Shown here one piece after another: positions 15,902 through 24,273 of a DNA stretch of 27,220 nt. The stretch is from an uncultured Chloroflexota bacterium (lineage in GTDB: Bacteria > Chloroflexota > UBA4733): positions 1 to 27,220 of the forward strand of contig CALBSQ010000224.1 of the NCBI GenBank assembly GCA_937967325.1. Direction: 5' to 3'. A program made the position numbers and the translations under genes. The first letter of the stretch is position 1. Every line of letters starts with the position of its first letter. Below the pieces are notes generated by a model, which searched no databases, had not been told where the DNA came from, and worked only from the letters and a program-made list of their open reading frames with translations.

Positions 15902-18218
15902 GGCTCTGCAACAGTTCGGTCAGCATAGTAAGGGCGGCCCGCTTTGCCTGCTCGCCGACCTCCTGGACCGGACCCACACAGGAGGGGCAGCCCGCCTCGC
16001 AGGCGCACCCCGCCGCCAGCTCGTAAGCTGAACGTAGCAGCGCTTCCGCCTGCCCGTAGAGGCGGGCTGCCAGCCCGACGCCGCCGGGCATGGCGTCGTA
16101 GAGGTAGAGCGTCGGGCGGCGGGTGTGGGGCGACTTGACCTCCGCCACGGCGCGCACGTCGCGCGGGTCGCACATGGCGTAGAGCGGCGCGACGTTGGCC
16201 AGCAGGTGGCGCATCCCCTGCAGGCCCATGGCCAGCTCGCTACCGGCTAGTCCGTCGGGTCGCGCGTCGGCCAGCGCCAGCCACATGGCGCTGGTGTGCA
16301 TGTCGCTCTGCGGCAGATGGATCTCACCCGACCCCACGTTCTCGTGAGTGTGGAATTTGATCTTCTTGTAGATGCTCGGCCGGATGGTCACCGCTACCTC
16401 GCCAAAGGCCAGGCTCGCCTCCCCCAGGGCCTGCTCCTCCAACGGCTCCAGCACCCGCAGGTCCACGTCCAGCTCGGCGTCGGTGTAGTAGTCGACGTCG
16501 ACGTGGTGGACGTAGGCCCGGTGCTCGTCGACGTCGTAGCGATCGACGTAGTACTGGACCCCCTCATGCAGGTAGATGGCGCCGTCGTGCAGCATGGTCA
16601 GCGCGGCGATGCGGTCCATCTGACCGATCACCCGGCTCCCCCCGGTGGTGTCGACGATCACCACGTTTTCGGCCGAAGCGGAGCGCAGGCTGATGTCCGC
16701 CGCCGGGAACTTGTCCGCCGACCAGTGCCAGAGGCCGCCGGTGTGGTGGACGACCAGCGCCTGCTCCAGTTCCTGCAACGTGGCGTCCAGCCGGAGATGG
16801 CCCAGCGACTCGCCGTCGGCGAAGGGCAGCTCGAAGGCGCCGCACTTGGTGTGGGCATTCAAGATCAAAGGGTTGGCCGGGTTGGCGACTGCGCCCTCCA
16901 CTGCGCCTTCGAAGAAGTATTCCGGGTGGCTGACGATGTATTGATCCAACGGCGCCGAGCTCGCCACCAGGATAGCCACGGACGTGCCGGAGCGCCGGCC
17001 GGCACGTCCGGCCTGCTGCCAGGTCGAGGCGATGGCACCGGGATAGCCGACCATGATGGCCGCCTGGAGCTGGCCAATGTCGATGCCCAGCTCCAGGGCG
17101 TTGGTGGAGACGACGGCTCGCACGCTGCCGTCACGCAGGCCTGCCTCGATCTCGCGCCGCTCGTTGGGCAGGTAGCCGCCGCGATAGCCGCGGACGGCCC
17201 GCGCTGTCTGGTCGGGTGGCAGCCGCAGCATCTGCTTCAGGTAGGTCACCATGATTTCTACGCTCAGCCGGCTACGCGAGAAGAGGATGGTCTGCACGTT
17301 GTGGCGCAGGAAGCGCTCGGCCAGGGTACGCGCCTCCAGCAGCGAGCTGCGGCGGATACCCAGCTCGCGGTTGACCACCGGGGGGTTGTAGAGCAGCAGG
17401 TGCTTCTCCGCCCGCGGTGAGCCGTCATTGTCCACGATGGCGAATTGCTCGTCCACCAGCAGCTCCGCCAGCTCGCGGGGATTGGCGATGGTGGCCGAGC
17501 AGCAGATGAACTGGGGCCTGGCGCCGTAGAACTCGCAGATTCGTTGGAGCCGCCGCAGCACATTGCCGACGTGGCTCCCAAACACGCCACGATAGGCGTG
17601 CAGCTCGTCGATGACTACATAGCGCAACTGCTCGAACAGCTTCATCCAGCGGGTGTGCTGGGGCAGGATCGCCGTGTGCAGCATGTCGGGGTTAGTAATG
17701 ACGATGTGCCCTGCACTCCGGATGGCGTGCCGCGCCGATTGGGGAGTGTCCCCGTCGTAGGTGAAGGTCTTGATACCGACGTCCAGTGGCGCGGTCAGCG
17801 TGTACAGCTCGTTCAACTGGTCTTGCGCCAGCGCCTTGGTCGGGAAGATGTACAGCGCGCGCGCCGACGGCTCTTCCAGGATGCGCTGCACCACCGGCAC
17901 GTTGTAGCAGAGTGTCTTGCCCGACGCCGTGGGTGTGACCACCACCACGTGCTTGCCCTCGCGCAGGCGCTCCAGCACCTCCGCCTGGTGGACATACGGC
18001 CGCTCGATCCCCCGAGCGGCAAGCTGAGCGACCAGGCGCGCGTCGAGGTGCGAGGGCCAGACTCCGTAGCGGGCCGGACGCGGCGAGAGGTGTCGCCAGG
18101 CCGTGATGGCCCCTACCGGCGCGTGCTCGCGGATTTCGCGCAGCACCGTGTCGACGTTGCCCAACGGCCCATCCCTCGCGGCTAGATGCCAGGATCCGGG
18201 TCTGGAGTATAGCGTCAT
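15885..18218 (-). CDS. mrfA: DEAD/DEAH-box DNA helicase with C-terminal DUF1998 cysteines (YprA/MrfA family)
   Basis: Superfamily 2 DNA helicase of 777 residues, close to the roughly 750 of B. subtilis MrfA. Motif I is TPTASGKT (95-102), motif II is DELH (204-207), motif III 'CSATIANP' and motif VI 'QQAGRAGRRSG'. The C-terminal DUF1998 region carries four clustered cysteines, C738, C740, C744 and C747 (CACEAGCPSC), a metal-binding feature of MrfA. MrfA unwinds 3'-tailed DNA and works with MrfB in crosslink repair independent of UvrABC (known for Bacillus; inferred here). The ATG at 18218 has no clear Shine-Dalgarno. It is the first gene of a minus-strand operon with mrfB and the membrane protein, and is divergent from the alpha/beta hydrolase. 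Confidence 0.93.
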   Translation of the reverse strand: MTLYSRPGSWHLAARDGPLGNVDTVLREIREHAPVGAITAWRHLSPRPARYGVWPSHLDARLVAQLAARGIERPYVHQAEVLERLREGKHVVVVTPTASGKTLCYNVPVVQRILEEPSARALYIFPTKALAQDQLNELYTLTAPLDVGIKTFTYDGDTPQSARHAIRSAGHIVITNPDMLHTAILPQHTRWMKLFEQLRYVVIDELHAYRGVFGSHVGNVLRRLQRICEFYGARPQFICCSATIANPRELAELLVDEQFAIVDNDGSPRAEKHLLLYNPPVVNRELGIRRSSLLEARTLAERFLRHNVQTILFSRSRLSVEIMVTYLKQMLRLPPDQTARAVRGYRGGYLPNERREIEAGLRDGSVRAVVSTNALELGIDIGQLQAAIMVGYPGAIASTWQQAGRAGRRSGTSVAILVASSAPLDQYIVSHPEYFFEGAVEGAVANPANPLILNAHTKCGAFELPFADGESLGHLRLDATLQELEQALVVHHTGGLWHWSADKFPAADISLRSASAENVVIVDTTGGSRVIGQMDRIAALTMLHDGAIYLHEGVQYYVDRYDVDEHRAYVHHVDVDYYTDAELDVDLRVLEPLEEQALGEASLAFGEVAVTIRPSIYKKIKFHTHENVGSGEIHLPQSDMHTSAMWLALADARPDGLAGSELAMGLQGMRHLLANVAPLYAMCDPRDVRAVAEVKSPHTRRPTLYLYDAMPGGVGLAARLYGQAEALLRSAYELAAGCACEAGCPSCVGPVQEVGEQAKRAALTMLTELLQSHVLAG

Positions 18219-18424
18219 GAAAGGGCAAATGCTGACTCAAATAGGACTGTTGTTCTATGAGGAATCAGTTGGGGAGCAGCGTCGCGCTCGGCAGAACGGA
18301 GAGCGCCGCCCCGGCTTCACCCCGCGACCGCCTTGGCCCAGCGCTTGCATGTGCATCGCAGGGCATGCTGTCATTAAGGCGAGCGGCTGCTGGCGCTGGC
18401 GGCCGATCAGGATGTAGGAGGCAG

Positions 18425-19306
18425 GTGGCATCGAGGCAAGGGGACCACCCCACATTTGCGCTGGGCAGGCGTCCCCTCAGCGCGCCGGCTCCCAGCGGCT
18501 TTTGGCAGCCGAGCTTTGCCGACGTCGATGGGCTGCGCCTGTGTTATCGCGCCGCCGGCGCGGGAGAGCCGGTGTTGCTGTTGCACGGTTTCCGCGGCTC
18601 CGGGCGCTACTGGCTATCGACGGCCCAGGAGCTCGCCAAGACGCACATGGTCGTTGCTCCCGATCTGAAAGGATTCGGCGAGTCGGCCAAGCCGCGCTCC
18701 GGCTACTCGCTGGCGGACCATGCCAAGGTCATCCACCAGTTCCTGACGACCATTGGCCTGCAGCCGGCCGCCATCGTCGGCCACTCGCTCGGCGGGGTCA
18801 TCGCCCTCCGCCTGGTGTCCGATTTTCCCGACCTGGTCCGGCGTCTGGTGCTCGTCACGACGCCGTTTACGGGTACAGTCCAGCAGAACCTCGGGGAGCT
18901 GGCGCGGGCGCCGCTTTGGATGCGACTGCTGGCCCAGCGTCCACACACGGCGCGCTGGGTGGTTGGCTGGCCGAGCAAGACGCTGATCCGGCTGGGCAGC
19001 GATACGCGGGACCTGACGAAAGAAGCGATCCAAGACGCGGTGAAGTTTTGCTGGGCGTCGCTGCGCGAGACGTTCGACTCCTGCATCGTGCGTGAGAACA
19101 TGCGGCTGCGCTTGCAACGCGCCGACGTGCCGGCGCTCCTGATGTACGGCGATGCCGACGACCTGATCGATCCGCGCCACGGCCGCGACCTGCTGGCATT
19201 GTTCCACCCTGCCGAGCTGCTCGTCGTCCCCGGCGCCGGACACCAGCTGCCGACCACGCATCCACGGCCATTCCTGAACGCGCTGGGACAGTTCTTGCGG
19301 GAGTAA
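18425..19306 (+). CDS. alpha/beta hydrolase
   Basis: Single-domain alpha/beta hydrolase of about 293 residues. The oxyanion-hole strand is 'PVLLLHGFRGSGRYW'. The nucleophile elbow GHSLGG gives S121. The acid is in 'YGDADDLIDP' (D243 or D245/D246) and the base is H273 in 'VPGAGHQLPTTHP'. A cap region lies at about 150-220. Substrate is unknown; esterase, epoxide-hydrolase-like or C-C hydrolase activity are all possible. The frame is open upstream to 18257, but that extension is low-complexity and without homology. GTG 18425 is preferred: AGGAGG ends three bases before it, which is a short spacing, so the start is uncertain. No signal peptide is seen. Divergent from mrfA and convergent with the AraC-type regulator. 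Confidence 0.85.
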   Translation: MASRQGDHPTFALGRRPLSAPAPSGFWQPSFADVDGLRLCYRAAGAGEPVLLLHGFRGSGRYWLSTAQELAKTHMVVAPDLKGFGESAKPRSGYSLADHAKVIHQFLTTIGLQPAAIVGHSLGGVIALRLVSDFPDLVRRLVLVTTPFTGTVQQNLGELARAPLWMRLLAQRPHTARWVVGWPSKTLIRLGSDTRDLTKEAIQDAVKFCWASLRETFDSCIVRENMRLRLQRADVPALLMYGDADDLIDPRHGRDLLALFHPAELLVVPGAGHQLPTTHPRPFLNALGQFLRE

Positions 19307-19391
19307 GTGCCGACGCCCCACCGGTGACGCACCACGGTCGCTTCGAATCGGAGGGAGGGACTATCAATGCGCGCCCAATTCATGCGTCGTG

Positions 19392-20264
19392 CTACGCTCG
19401 TCCGGCTCGCCGGAAGGTAGCTGGTGGCTGTTTGGCCACAGCCTTGAACTGCCGCGTGAAGAAAAAGATGTCGCGGTAGCCTAGCGCCTGCGCCACCTGT
19501 TGCACGCTCAGGTCGCTCTCCAACAGAAGGTGACGTGCCCGGTCTATGCGCCGGCGTAGTAGATACTGTTGCGGCGTGCAGCCGAATTGGCGATGGAAGA
19601 TGCGGCTGAAGTGACCAAGCGAGAAGCCACAAGCCTCCGCCAGGATACCGGGATGAACGAAATAGCGGCCCTCCGCTTCCAATTGTAGGAGCGTCTCAGC
19701 AAGAGCCGGATAGTTTTGGCGCCCGTAACCGTGGGTGAGGGTCGCCTGCACATCCTCTCGATAGAGCTCGGCCAGTAAGGCGAGGTAGAGCGACCGCGAG
19801 ATCACTTGCCATGCGGGCGATCGCAGCGCCGACAGCATCAGTAGACGGGAGAAGTGCTGGTCGAAGACCTGTGGCTCTAGGAGCCGACGGTGGATCGGCG
19901 GGAGATCCTCCGATGGTACGGACCAGGGTACCCCGGTTGCGTCGACCGGAACAAAGTGAGCCGTGACGGTCCAAAGCGGCTGTGTCGGGTCGTGCGACGC
20001 TGTATGGACGACGCCCGGCGGAACCAGCAGCAAGTCGCCCGCACGCATGGCGTAACTCCGGCCGGCGCACTGCAAGTCGGCTGCGCCACCTCGGACGAAC
20101 CAGAACGTAAAGTCGGGGAGTACGCGTGGCATCACGCGCCATTCCGGGGCGCAATGGAATTCGCCGACGTACCCAGGCTCGACCGACCACTCTCGCCCCA
20201 GCCCTTCCCAGAGCCTCGTTCTCGGTGCGAGAGGACTCAAGCCGGACCCCACGACCACTGCCAT
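19392..20264 (-). CDS. AraC-family transcriptional regulator
   Basis: 290 residues. The N-terminal half is an AraC-type cupin sensor: 'GRSYAMRAGDLLLVPPGVVHTA' is the classic ligand-binding barrel segment. The C-terminal 100 residues hold two helix-turn-helix units: 'GILAEACGFSLGHFSRIFHR' followed by 'FGCTPQQYLLRRRIDRA', then 'SVQQVAQALGYRDIFFFTRQ' followed by the AraC signature 'FKAVAKQPPATFRR'. Members usually activate sugar or aromatic catabolic genes when bound to their ligand. The gene is divergent from the second solute-binding lipoprotein with 242 bases between, so it is the likely regulator of that gene and the hydrolase/dioxygenase genes behind it. Two imperfect palindromes in the gap are candidate operators. 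Confidence 0.93.
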   Translation of the reverse strand: MAVVVGSGLSPLAPRTRLWEGLGREWSVEPGYVGEFHCAPEWRVMPRVLPDFTFWFVRGGAADLQCAGRSYAMRAGDLLLVPPGVVHTASHDPTQPLWTVTAHFVPVDATGVPWSVPSEDLPPIHRRLLEPQVFDQHFSRLLMLSALRSPAWQVISRSLYLALLAELYREDVQATLTHGYGRQNYPALAETLLQLEAEGRYFVHPGILAEACGFSLGHFSRIFHRQFGCTPQQYLLRRRIDRARHLLLESDLSVQQVAQALGYRDIFFFTRQFKAVAKQPPATFRRAGRA

Positions 20265-20288
20265 CCCGCCCTAGCTAACTCCCCGACC

Positions 20289-20319
20289 GTGTACGCCGCT
20301 GACACTCAGTATGGTACAC
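20289..20319. promoter_or_regulatory. candidate operator: gtgtac-N19-gtacac
   Basis: A 6-bp inverted repeat spaced by 19 bases lies close to the start of the AraC-family gene, in the divergent gap. Such spacing could suit a dimeric regulator, but short palindromes also occur by chance. Confidence 0.25.
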
Positions 20320-20408
20320 CGTGCCACAGCAGCGACATTCGAGTTACGCCATCGTGATGGCTGCCGAAACGTCAAGAAAGTGCAAAACGGCGCGCGATGA
20401 GTCCATTA

Positions 20409-20428
20409 TCCGAACCTTCCGGGTCGGA
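20409..20428. promoter_or_regulatory. candidate operator: tccgaacc-ttcc-gggtcgga
   Basis: An 8-bp inverted repeat with one mismatch and a 4-base centre lies about 80 bases before the lipoprotein start, in the AraC/lipoprotein intergenic region. It could be an operator or a leader hairpin. Confidence 0.3.
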
Positions 20429-20506
20429 TACAAATTAGGCCGCCAGATCAGGGGGAGGTATTCCTGGGGTACCGCTCCCAGCAACCGCAAACGAAGGGTG
20501 GGAGAC

Positions 20507-22024
20507 ATGGCATACCGGTCGGCTCGTCGTGCCGAATCATCATCCGTGAGTCGGCGCAAACTGCTCGTGCTGGTCGCGTCCGGTGTCGGCGTGAGTCTGC
20601 TGGCTGCATGCGGCGGTGGGGCAACGGCAACGCCTGAGGCGACGATCGGCACGGGCCCGGTGTCCAGCGCAGCGAGTACCGCCAGCGGCAGCAGTGGCGT
20701 GTCCACCGTCGCCAGCGCAACCAGCGCCGTCGGCAGCGCAACAGCGCAATCGTCTGCAACCACGCAGTCCGCCACATCGTCAGCGAATGCCGCCGCCCCA
20801 ACAGCGGCCGCGAGCGCGCCGGCAAGCGAAAGCGGGAAGCTTGTCTTCTGGAACACCACCGAAGGCACAAAGACCGGGTATGAACAAGGCGACAAGGACG
20901 GCTTCCTCGACTACTTCCGGGCCAAAAATCCGAAGGTCGAGCTCGAGGCCGATTACAACTCCGATGTCTATACCAAGTATCAGCAAGCTGCAGTCGCCGG
21001 CACCCCGCCGGACGTATCCTTCGTTAGCGTGTCCTCCGTCTACGATTATGCTAAGAAGGGCTACCTTACCGACCTGCAGCCCTACGCCAATCGCAGCAAG
21101 CTGGATTTGAGCAACTACTACCAGGTGTTCTTCGACGCCCTGCGCTACCCGTCGGTCAAGGCCGACTTGTACGCCATACCGTACGAATGGGTCAACACCT
21201 GGCTAACCTACAACAAGGACCTCTTCCAGCATGCCGGCATCCCGTTTCCGGACGGCACATGGTCCTACGACCAGTTCCGCGACGCCGCGTCCAAGCTGAC
21301 CGACGCCAGCAGGCCGCAATGGGGCTGCACGTCCTATACCGGCTATACCACTCCCATCCTCGGCTGCATGATCCCTTCGAATGGCGGCAGCTTCTTCAGC
21401 TCCGATTATCGCCAATGCACCTTCAACTCTGAGGAGAACGTCGCCTCGATCCAGTACCTGCACGACCTGATGTACGCGAGCCACGCCGCGCCGCCACCGA
21501 CCACCAAGGCGCCGGACAAGGGCTGGTTCGTGAGAGGACAGCAGGCCATCAGCATGTGGAACTGCTGCGGCGATCTCGGCACCGATCGCCAGCAGAAGAG
21601 CCTTTCCTGGGACGTCACCGCCAACCCTAAGGGCAGCAAGGGGCAATTCAACGTCGCCTGGTCGAATCAGTACGTCATCTCTTCGCCCTCCAGGATGAAG
21701 GATGCCGCCTGGGAGCTTCTTGTGGATTCCATCCGACCGGACCGACCACCGCTGACCTTTGGGCAGGGCAAGGCGCCGATCATGAAGGGCGCCGCGAAGG
21801 CCTGGCTGGACGACCAGAAGAACGAGCCACCCGCCAACCTGAAGGTGTACCTGGACGAGCAATACCTGACACAGCTCGTGGTTGGCCCGAGTAGGGGAGA
21901 CTGGCAGAAGGTGATCGACCAGCAAGTCAATGACGTGATGCAGAACAAGGTGTCGGCGCACGACGGCGTGGCCGAGGCCGCCAAAGCCATGCAGGTAGTA
22001 TTGGACAAGGCCTGGTCATCCTGA
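20507..22024 (+). CDS. extracellular solute-binding lipoprotein, ABC sugar type (second copy)
   Basis: Second binding-protein component of a carbohydrate-type ABC importer. The open frame starts at 20321, but ATG 20507 is chosen: AAGGG lies 8 bases before it and the signal peptide follows. The N-terminus has a twin-arginine motif (SRRKLLVL), a hydrophobic stretch and lipobox LAAC with C35, then a linker of about 70 Ala/Ser/Thr residues. The binding domain ('KLVFWNTTEG' from about residue 111) has 'NTWLTYNKDLFQHAGIPFPDGTWSYDQF', typical of UgpB/MalE-like proteins. It is 505 residues, the same as the first lipoprotein, but the two are only distantly similar outside the 'YNKDLFQ-x-AG' region. 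No permease or ATPase genes follow; the next gene is a hydrolase 37 bases on. Confidence 0.9.
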   Translation: MAYRSARRAESSSVSRRKLLVLVASGVGVSLLAACGGGATATPEATIGTGPVSSAASTASGSSGVSTVASATSAVGSATAQSSATTQSATSSANAAAPTAAASAPASESGKLVFWNTTEGTKTGYEQGDKDGFLDYFRAKNPKVELEADYNSDVYTKYQQAAVAGTPPDVSFVSVSSVYDYAKKGYLTDLQPYANRSKLDLSNYYQVFFDALRYPSVKADLYAIPYEWVNTWLTYNKDLFQHAGIPFPDGTWSYDQFRDAASKLTDASRPQWGCTSYTGYTTPILGCMIPSNGGSFFSSDYRQCTFNSEENVASIQYLHDLMYASHAAPPPTTKAPDKGWFVRGQQAISMWNCCGDLGTDRQQKSLSWDVTANPKGSKGQFNVAWSNQYVISSPSRMKDAAWELLVDSIRPDRPPLTFGQGKAPIMKGAAKAWLDDQKNEPPANLKVYLDEQYLTQLVVGPSRGDWQKVIDQQVNDVMQNKVSAHDGVAEAAKAMQVVLDKAWSS

Positions 22025-22061
22025 GCCTGGCTATTCTGAACGGGAGAGGAACGACGTTTTC

Positions 22062-23162
22062 GTGTGCGCCCAACGCTTGATCGACCCACTGGACGGCATC
22101 CTGGCGCGGGCCAGGTCGACCGCCCCATCGCCAGGGAGCCATTGGACTCTGCCACGCACGGCGGCCGAGTGGCAGCCCTGGCGCATGCGGGTCAAGACCC
22201 GCCTGGTCGAGGCGCTCGGCTCGTGGCCCGAGTCCGTGCCGCTGGCCGCCGAGGAGGGCCAGCGGCATGACGCCGGCGACCACTGGCGGATCAAGGTGCT
22301 GTATGACAGCGATGCTTTCACCACCGTCCCCGCCTGGCTGCTGCTGCCGAAGGATATCCGGCCGGGCGAGCGGCGACCGGCACTGATGTGCGCGCACGGG
22401 CACGGTCGCGGCAAGGACGACCCGGCCGGGGTGCTGGACGAATCCTTGCCGGTAGCGGAGCGCGAGCGTCAGCAAGCGAGCGTGACCCGGCAGAACTACG
22501 ATTACGCCCGCCAGTTCGCGCGCCGCGGCTACGTCTGCCTCGCCCCCGACTGGCGCGGCTTCGGCGAGCGCAAGGCGCCGTCCGACTGGGTGCGCAACGG
22601 TCGCGATCCTTGCAACGTGCTGTACATGGCCTATGGATATTTCGGCTTCCAGTTGCTGGCTCTGGACCTGTGGGACGGCATGCGCGGCATCGACTACCTG
22701 CAAAGCCGGCCGGAGGTCGACCCCGAGCGCATCGGCTGCGTCGGCCTCTCCTTCGGCGGCACCATGACGACCTACCTCGCCGCTCTAGACGACCGTATCA
22801 AGGCGGCGGTGATCGCTTGCTACTTGAGCACCGTCCGCGACGACGCGCTGACGCTACGCGGGCGCGGCAACTTCTGCGGCAACCAGTACATGCGCGACCT
22901 GTTGACCTTCGGTGACGTCTCCACCGTCGCCAGTCTGATCGCGCCGAAGCCGTTGCTGGCCGAGATCGGCGAGCGGGACGAATGTTTCGTGGTGGACGAT
23001 GCCCTGCGCTGTTACGGCGAAGTGGAGCAGGTCTACGCGGCCGCGGGCGCGGCGGACCGACTCTCCCGCGACGTGTTCCCGGGCCCGCACTCCTTTAGCG
23101 GTCGATTGGCCTTCGATTTCTTTGGGCGGTGGCTCGGTGTGTCGGATGGCGCCGGGGCATGA
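22062..23162 (+). CDS. alpha/beta hydrolase, dienelactone hydrolase / acetyl-xylan esterase-like
   Basis: 366-residue alpha/beta hydrolase with an N-terminal helical extension of about 80 residues. Predicted triad: S230 (GLSFGG), D306 (GERDECF) and H343 (PGPHSFSG). The 'CAHGHGRGKDDPAG' segment forms the oxyanion loop and 'YDYARQFARRGYVCLAPDWRGFGER' is characteristic of the large dienelactone hydrolase/acetyl-xylan esterase branch. No signal peptide is visible, so it is likely cytosolic. It starts at GTG, 11 bases after GGGAGAGGA, just behind the solute-binding lipoprotein, and is probably co-transcribed with it. It is a clear paralogue of the hydrolase at 24274: same length, triad positions differing by one. 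An esterase on acylated sugars is a reasonable guess; the substrate is not known. Confidence 0.85.
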   Translation: MCAQRLIDPLDGILARARSTAPSPGSHWTLPRTAAEWQPWRMRVKTRLVEALGSWPESVPLAAEEGQRHDAGDHWRIKVLYDSDAFTTVPAWLLLPKDIRPGERRPALMCAHGHGRGKDDPAGVLDESLPVAERERQQASVTRQNYDYARQFARRGYVCLAPDWRGFGERKAPSDWVRNGRDPCNVLYMAYGYFGFQLLALDLWDGMRGIDYLQSRPEVDPERIGCVGLSFGGTMTTYLAALDDRIKAAVIACYLSTVRDDALTLRGRGNFCGNQYMRDLLTFGDVSTVASLIAPKPLLAEIGERDECFVVDDALRCYGEVEQVYAAAGAADRLSRDVFPGPHSFSGRLAFDFFGRWLGVSDGAGA

Positions 23163-23208
23163 GTTGGACAATTCGGCGCGGAACCGGACTGCGCGGCATG
23201 GCGCCGTA

Positions 23209-23402
23209 CCTGGGGCTCAAGCCCCAGGCTAAGAGTACAAAGCCGGCTAGAGCCGGCTGGACTACGGGAACCATGCTGATGAACGGGCACATGATACGCG
23301 TCATGTGCTGCTGAAATCCCATTATGCGCTTGAGTCTCCTGGGAAACAGCGGTTCAGCCGGCTTTAGCCGGCTTTGTACTCTTAGCCTGCCCCTTGTGGG
23401 GC
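23209..23402. repeat. nested inverted repeat, 34-bp arms with terminal mini-hairpins
   Basis: Arm 23226-23259 pairs with arm 23355-23388 with a single mismatch; each arm contains the duplicated agccggct unit, as agccggctagagccggct on the left and agccggctttagccggct on the right. A small hairpin cctggggc-tcaa-gccccagg (23209-23228) sits at the left end and gcccc-ttgt-ggggc (23389-23402) at the right end. The 95-base centre holds a further palindrome. It occupies most of the 328-base gap between the first hydrolase and the dioxygenase gene. The layout looks like a mobile or REP-like dispersed element, not a terminator; no transposase is nearby. Confidence 0.85.
23287..23308. repeat. 8-bp perfect palindrome gcacatga-tacgcg-tcatgtgc
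   Basis: This palindrome lies in the centre of the larger nested inverted repeat, about 180 bases upstream of the dioxygenase start. It may be part of the element's folded structure or an independent protein-binding site. Confidence 0.5.
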
Positions 23403-23490
23403 GGGTCGAGCTGCCGCCACCGACACTGTGTTGGTCGGTTAATCCGGCGTGGTTTCGGGACGGCAAACCAAGAGAGCAAGGAGTCGGATC

Positions 23491-24273
23491 ATGGCAACGC
23501 AGAATGCAAACAGCACGCTGACGGCGGCGCAGCGCCGGCAAGCGGAGGAAGATGGCTATTTCGTGGTTGAGGGCCTCATCTCTCCCGACCAATGCCGCGC
23601 CTACATGGAGCGGCTGACCGAGTATGCCCACGGTACCCGACCGCTGGGCGCCGGACTCGCCATTCAGCGAGAGCCACGCGTCGCCCGGGGCGAGCTGAGC
23701 GCGACGCCGGGCGACGACGTGCGCAAGATCAGCGGCGTCGCCAACGGCGACGATCTCTTCCGCCAGTTGGTGTTGCACCCCACCATCGTGGCGATGATGC
23801 AGGAGCTGATGAGTGCCAACCTCAAGCTCTTCCGCGCTGACGTGCTGATGAAGCCAGCCGGCGTGGGCTCGGCCAAGGGAATGCACCAGGACTCCCCCTA
23901 CTGGCCCATCGAGCCGATGGCGCTGTGGTCCTGCTGGATGCCGTTCGACCCATCCTTGTTGGTGAACGGCTGCATGACCGCGGTACCTGGAAGCCACCAG
24001 CGCGGCGCCTTGCCCCACGTCCACGTGACCGACGACTACGTGATCCCCGAGGAGCACTACGACCCGAAGGACGTGGCTGCCGTCGAGATGGCGCCGGGCA
24101 GCGGCCTCTTCTTCCACAGCCTGCTGCTGCACGGAACGGCGGCGAACCAATCGACCATGCCGCGGCGCGCTATCACCATGAGCTACATGGCGACCGAGTA
24201 CCACTACACCGGCAAGCCTCCCCAGCCGGAGTATCTGCCTATTAGCGGCCACAACGTGGCCGGTGGCGTCTAG
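23491..24273 (+). CDS. phytanoyl-CoA dioxygenase (PhyH)-like Fe(II)/2-oxoglutarate oxygenase
   Basis: 260-residue member of the PhyH family, which hydroxylates small molecules using Fe(II), O2 and 2-oxoglutarate. The iron-binding triad is H132-x-D134 ('GMHQDSPYW') and H214 ('LLLHGTAANQS'); R225/R226 ('MPRRAITMSY') should bind 2-oxoglutarate. The N-terminal 'EEDGYFVVEGLISPDQCRAY' is the family hallmark. ATG 23491 is chosen over the frame's earlier ATG because AAGGAG lies 7 bases before it. The TAG stop is followed immediately by the ATG of the next hydrolase, so the two are tightly coupled. The substrate is unknown. The gene lies between two paralogous hydrolases, suggesting hydroxylation and ester or lactone cleavage in one route. 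Confidence 0.92.
   Translation: MATQNANSTLTAAQRRQAEEDGYFVVEGLISPDQCRAYMERLTEYAHGTRPLGAGLAIQREPRVARGELSATPGDDVRKISGVANGDDLFRQLVLHPTIVAMMQELMSANLKLFRADVLMKPAGVGSAKGMHQDSPYWPIEPMALWSCWMPFDPSLLVNGCMTAVPGSHQRGALPHVHVTDDYVIPEEHYDPKDVAAVEMAPGSGLFFHSLLLHGTAANQSTMPRRAITMSYMATEYHYTGKPPQPEYLPISGHNVAGGV

Noticed and set aside
16296..17420. 374-codon open frame antisense to mrfA
   Set aside because: It mirrors the helicase core; no ribosome site or homology was seen.
18257..18424. 56-codon upstream extension of the alpha/beta hydrolase
   Set aside because: The stretch is low-complexity with no family similarity, and it would use up the divergent promoter region shared with mrfA.
19307..19360. tRNA-like 'ttcgaatc' sequence
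   Set aside because: There is no acceptor stem, anticodon arm or D-arm around it.
20321..20506. 62-codon upstream extension of the second solute-binding protein
   Set aside because: It would place residues before the Tat/lipobox signal peptide, and a suitable ribosome site precedes ATG 20507.
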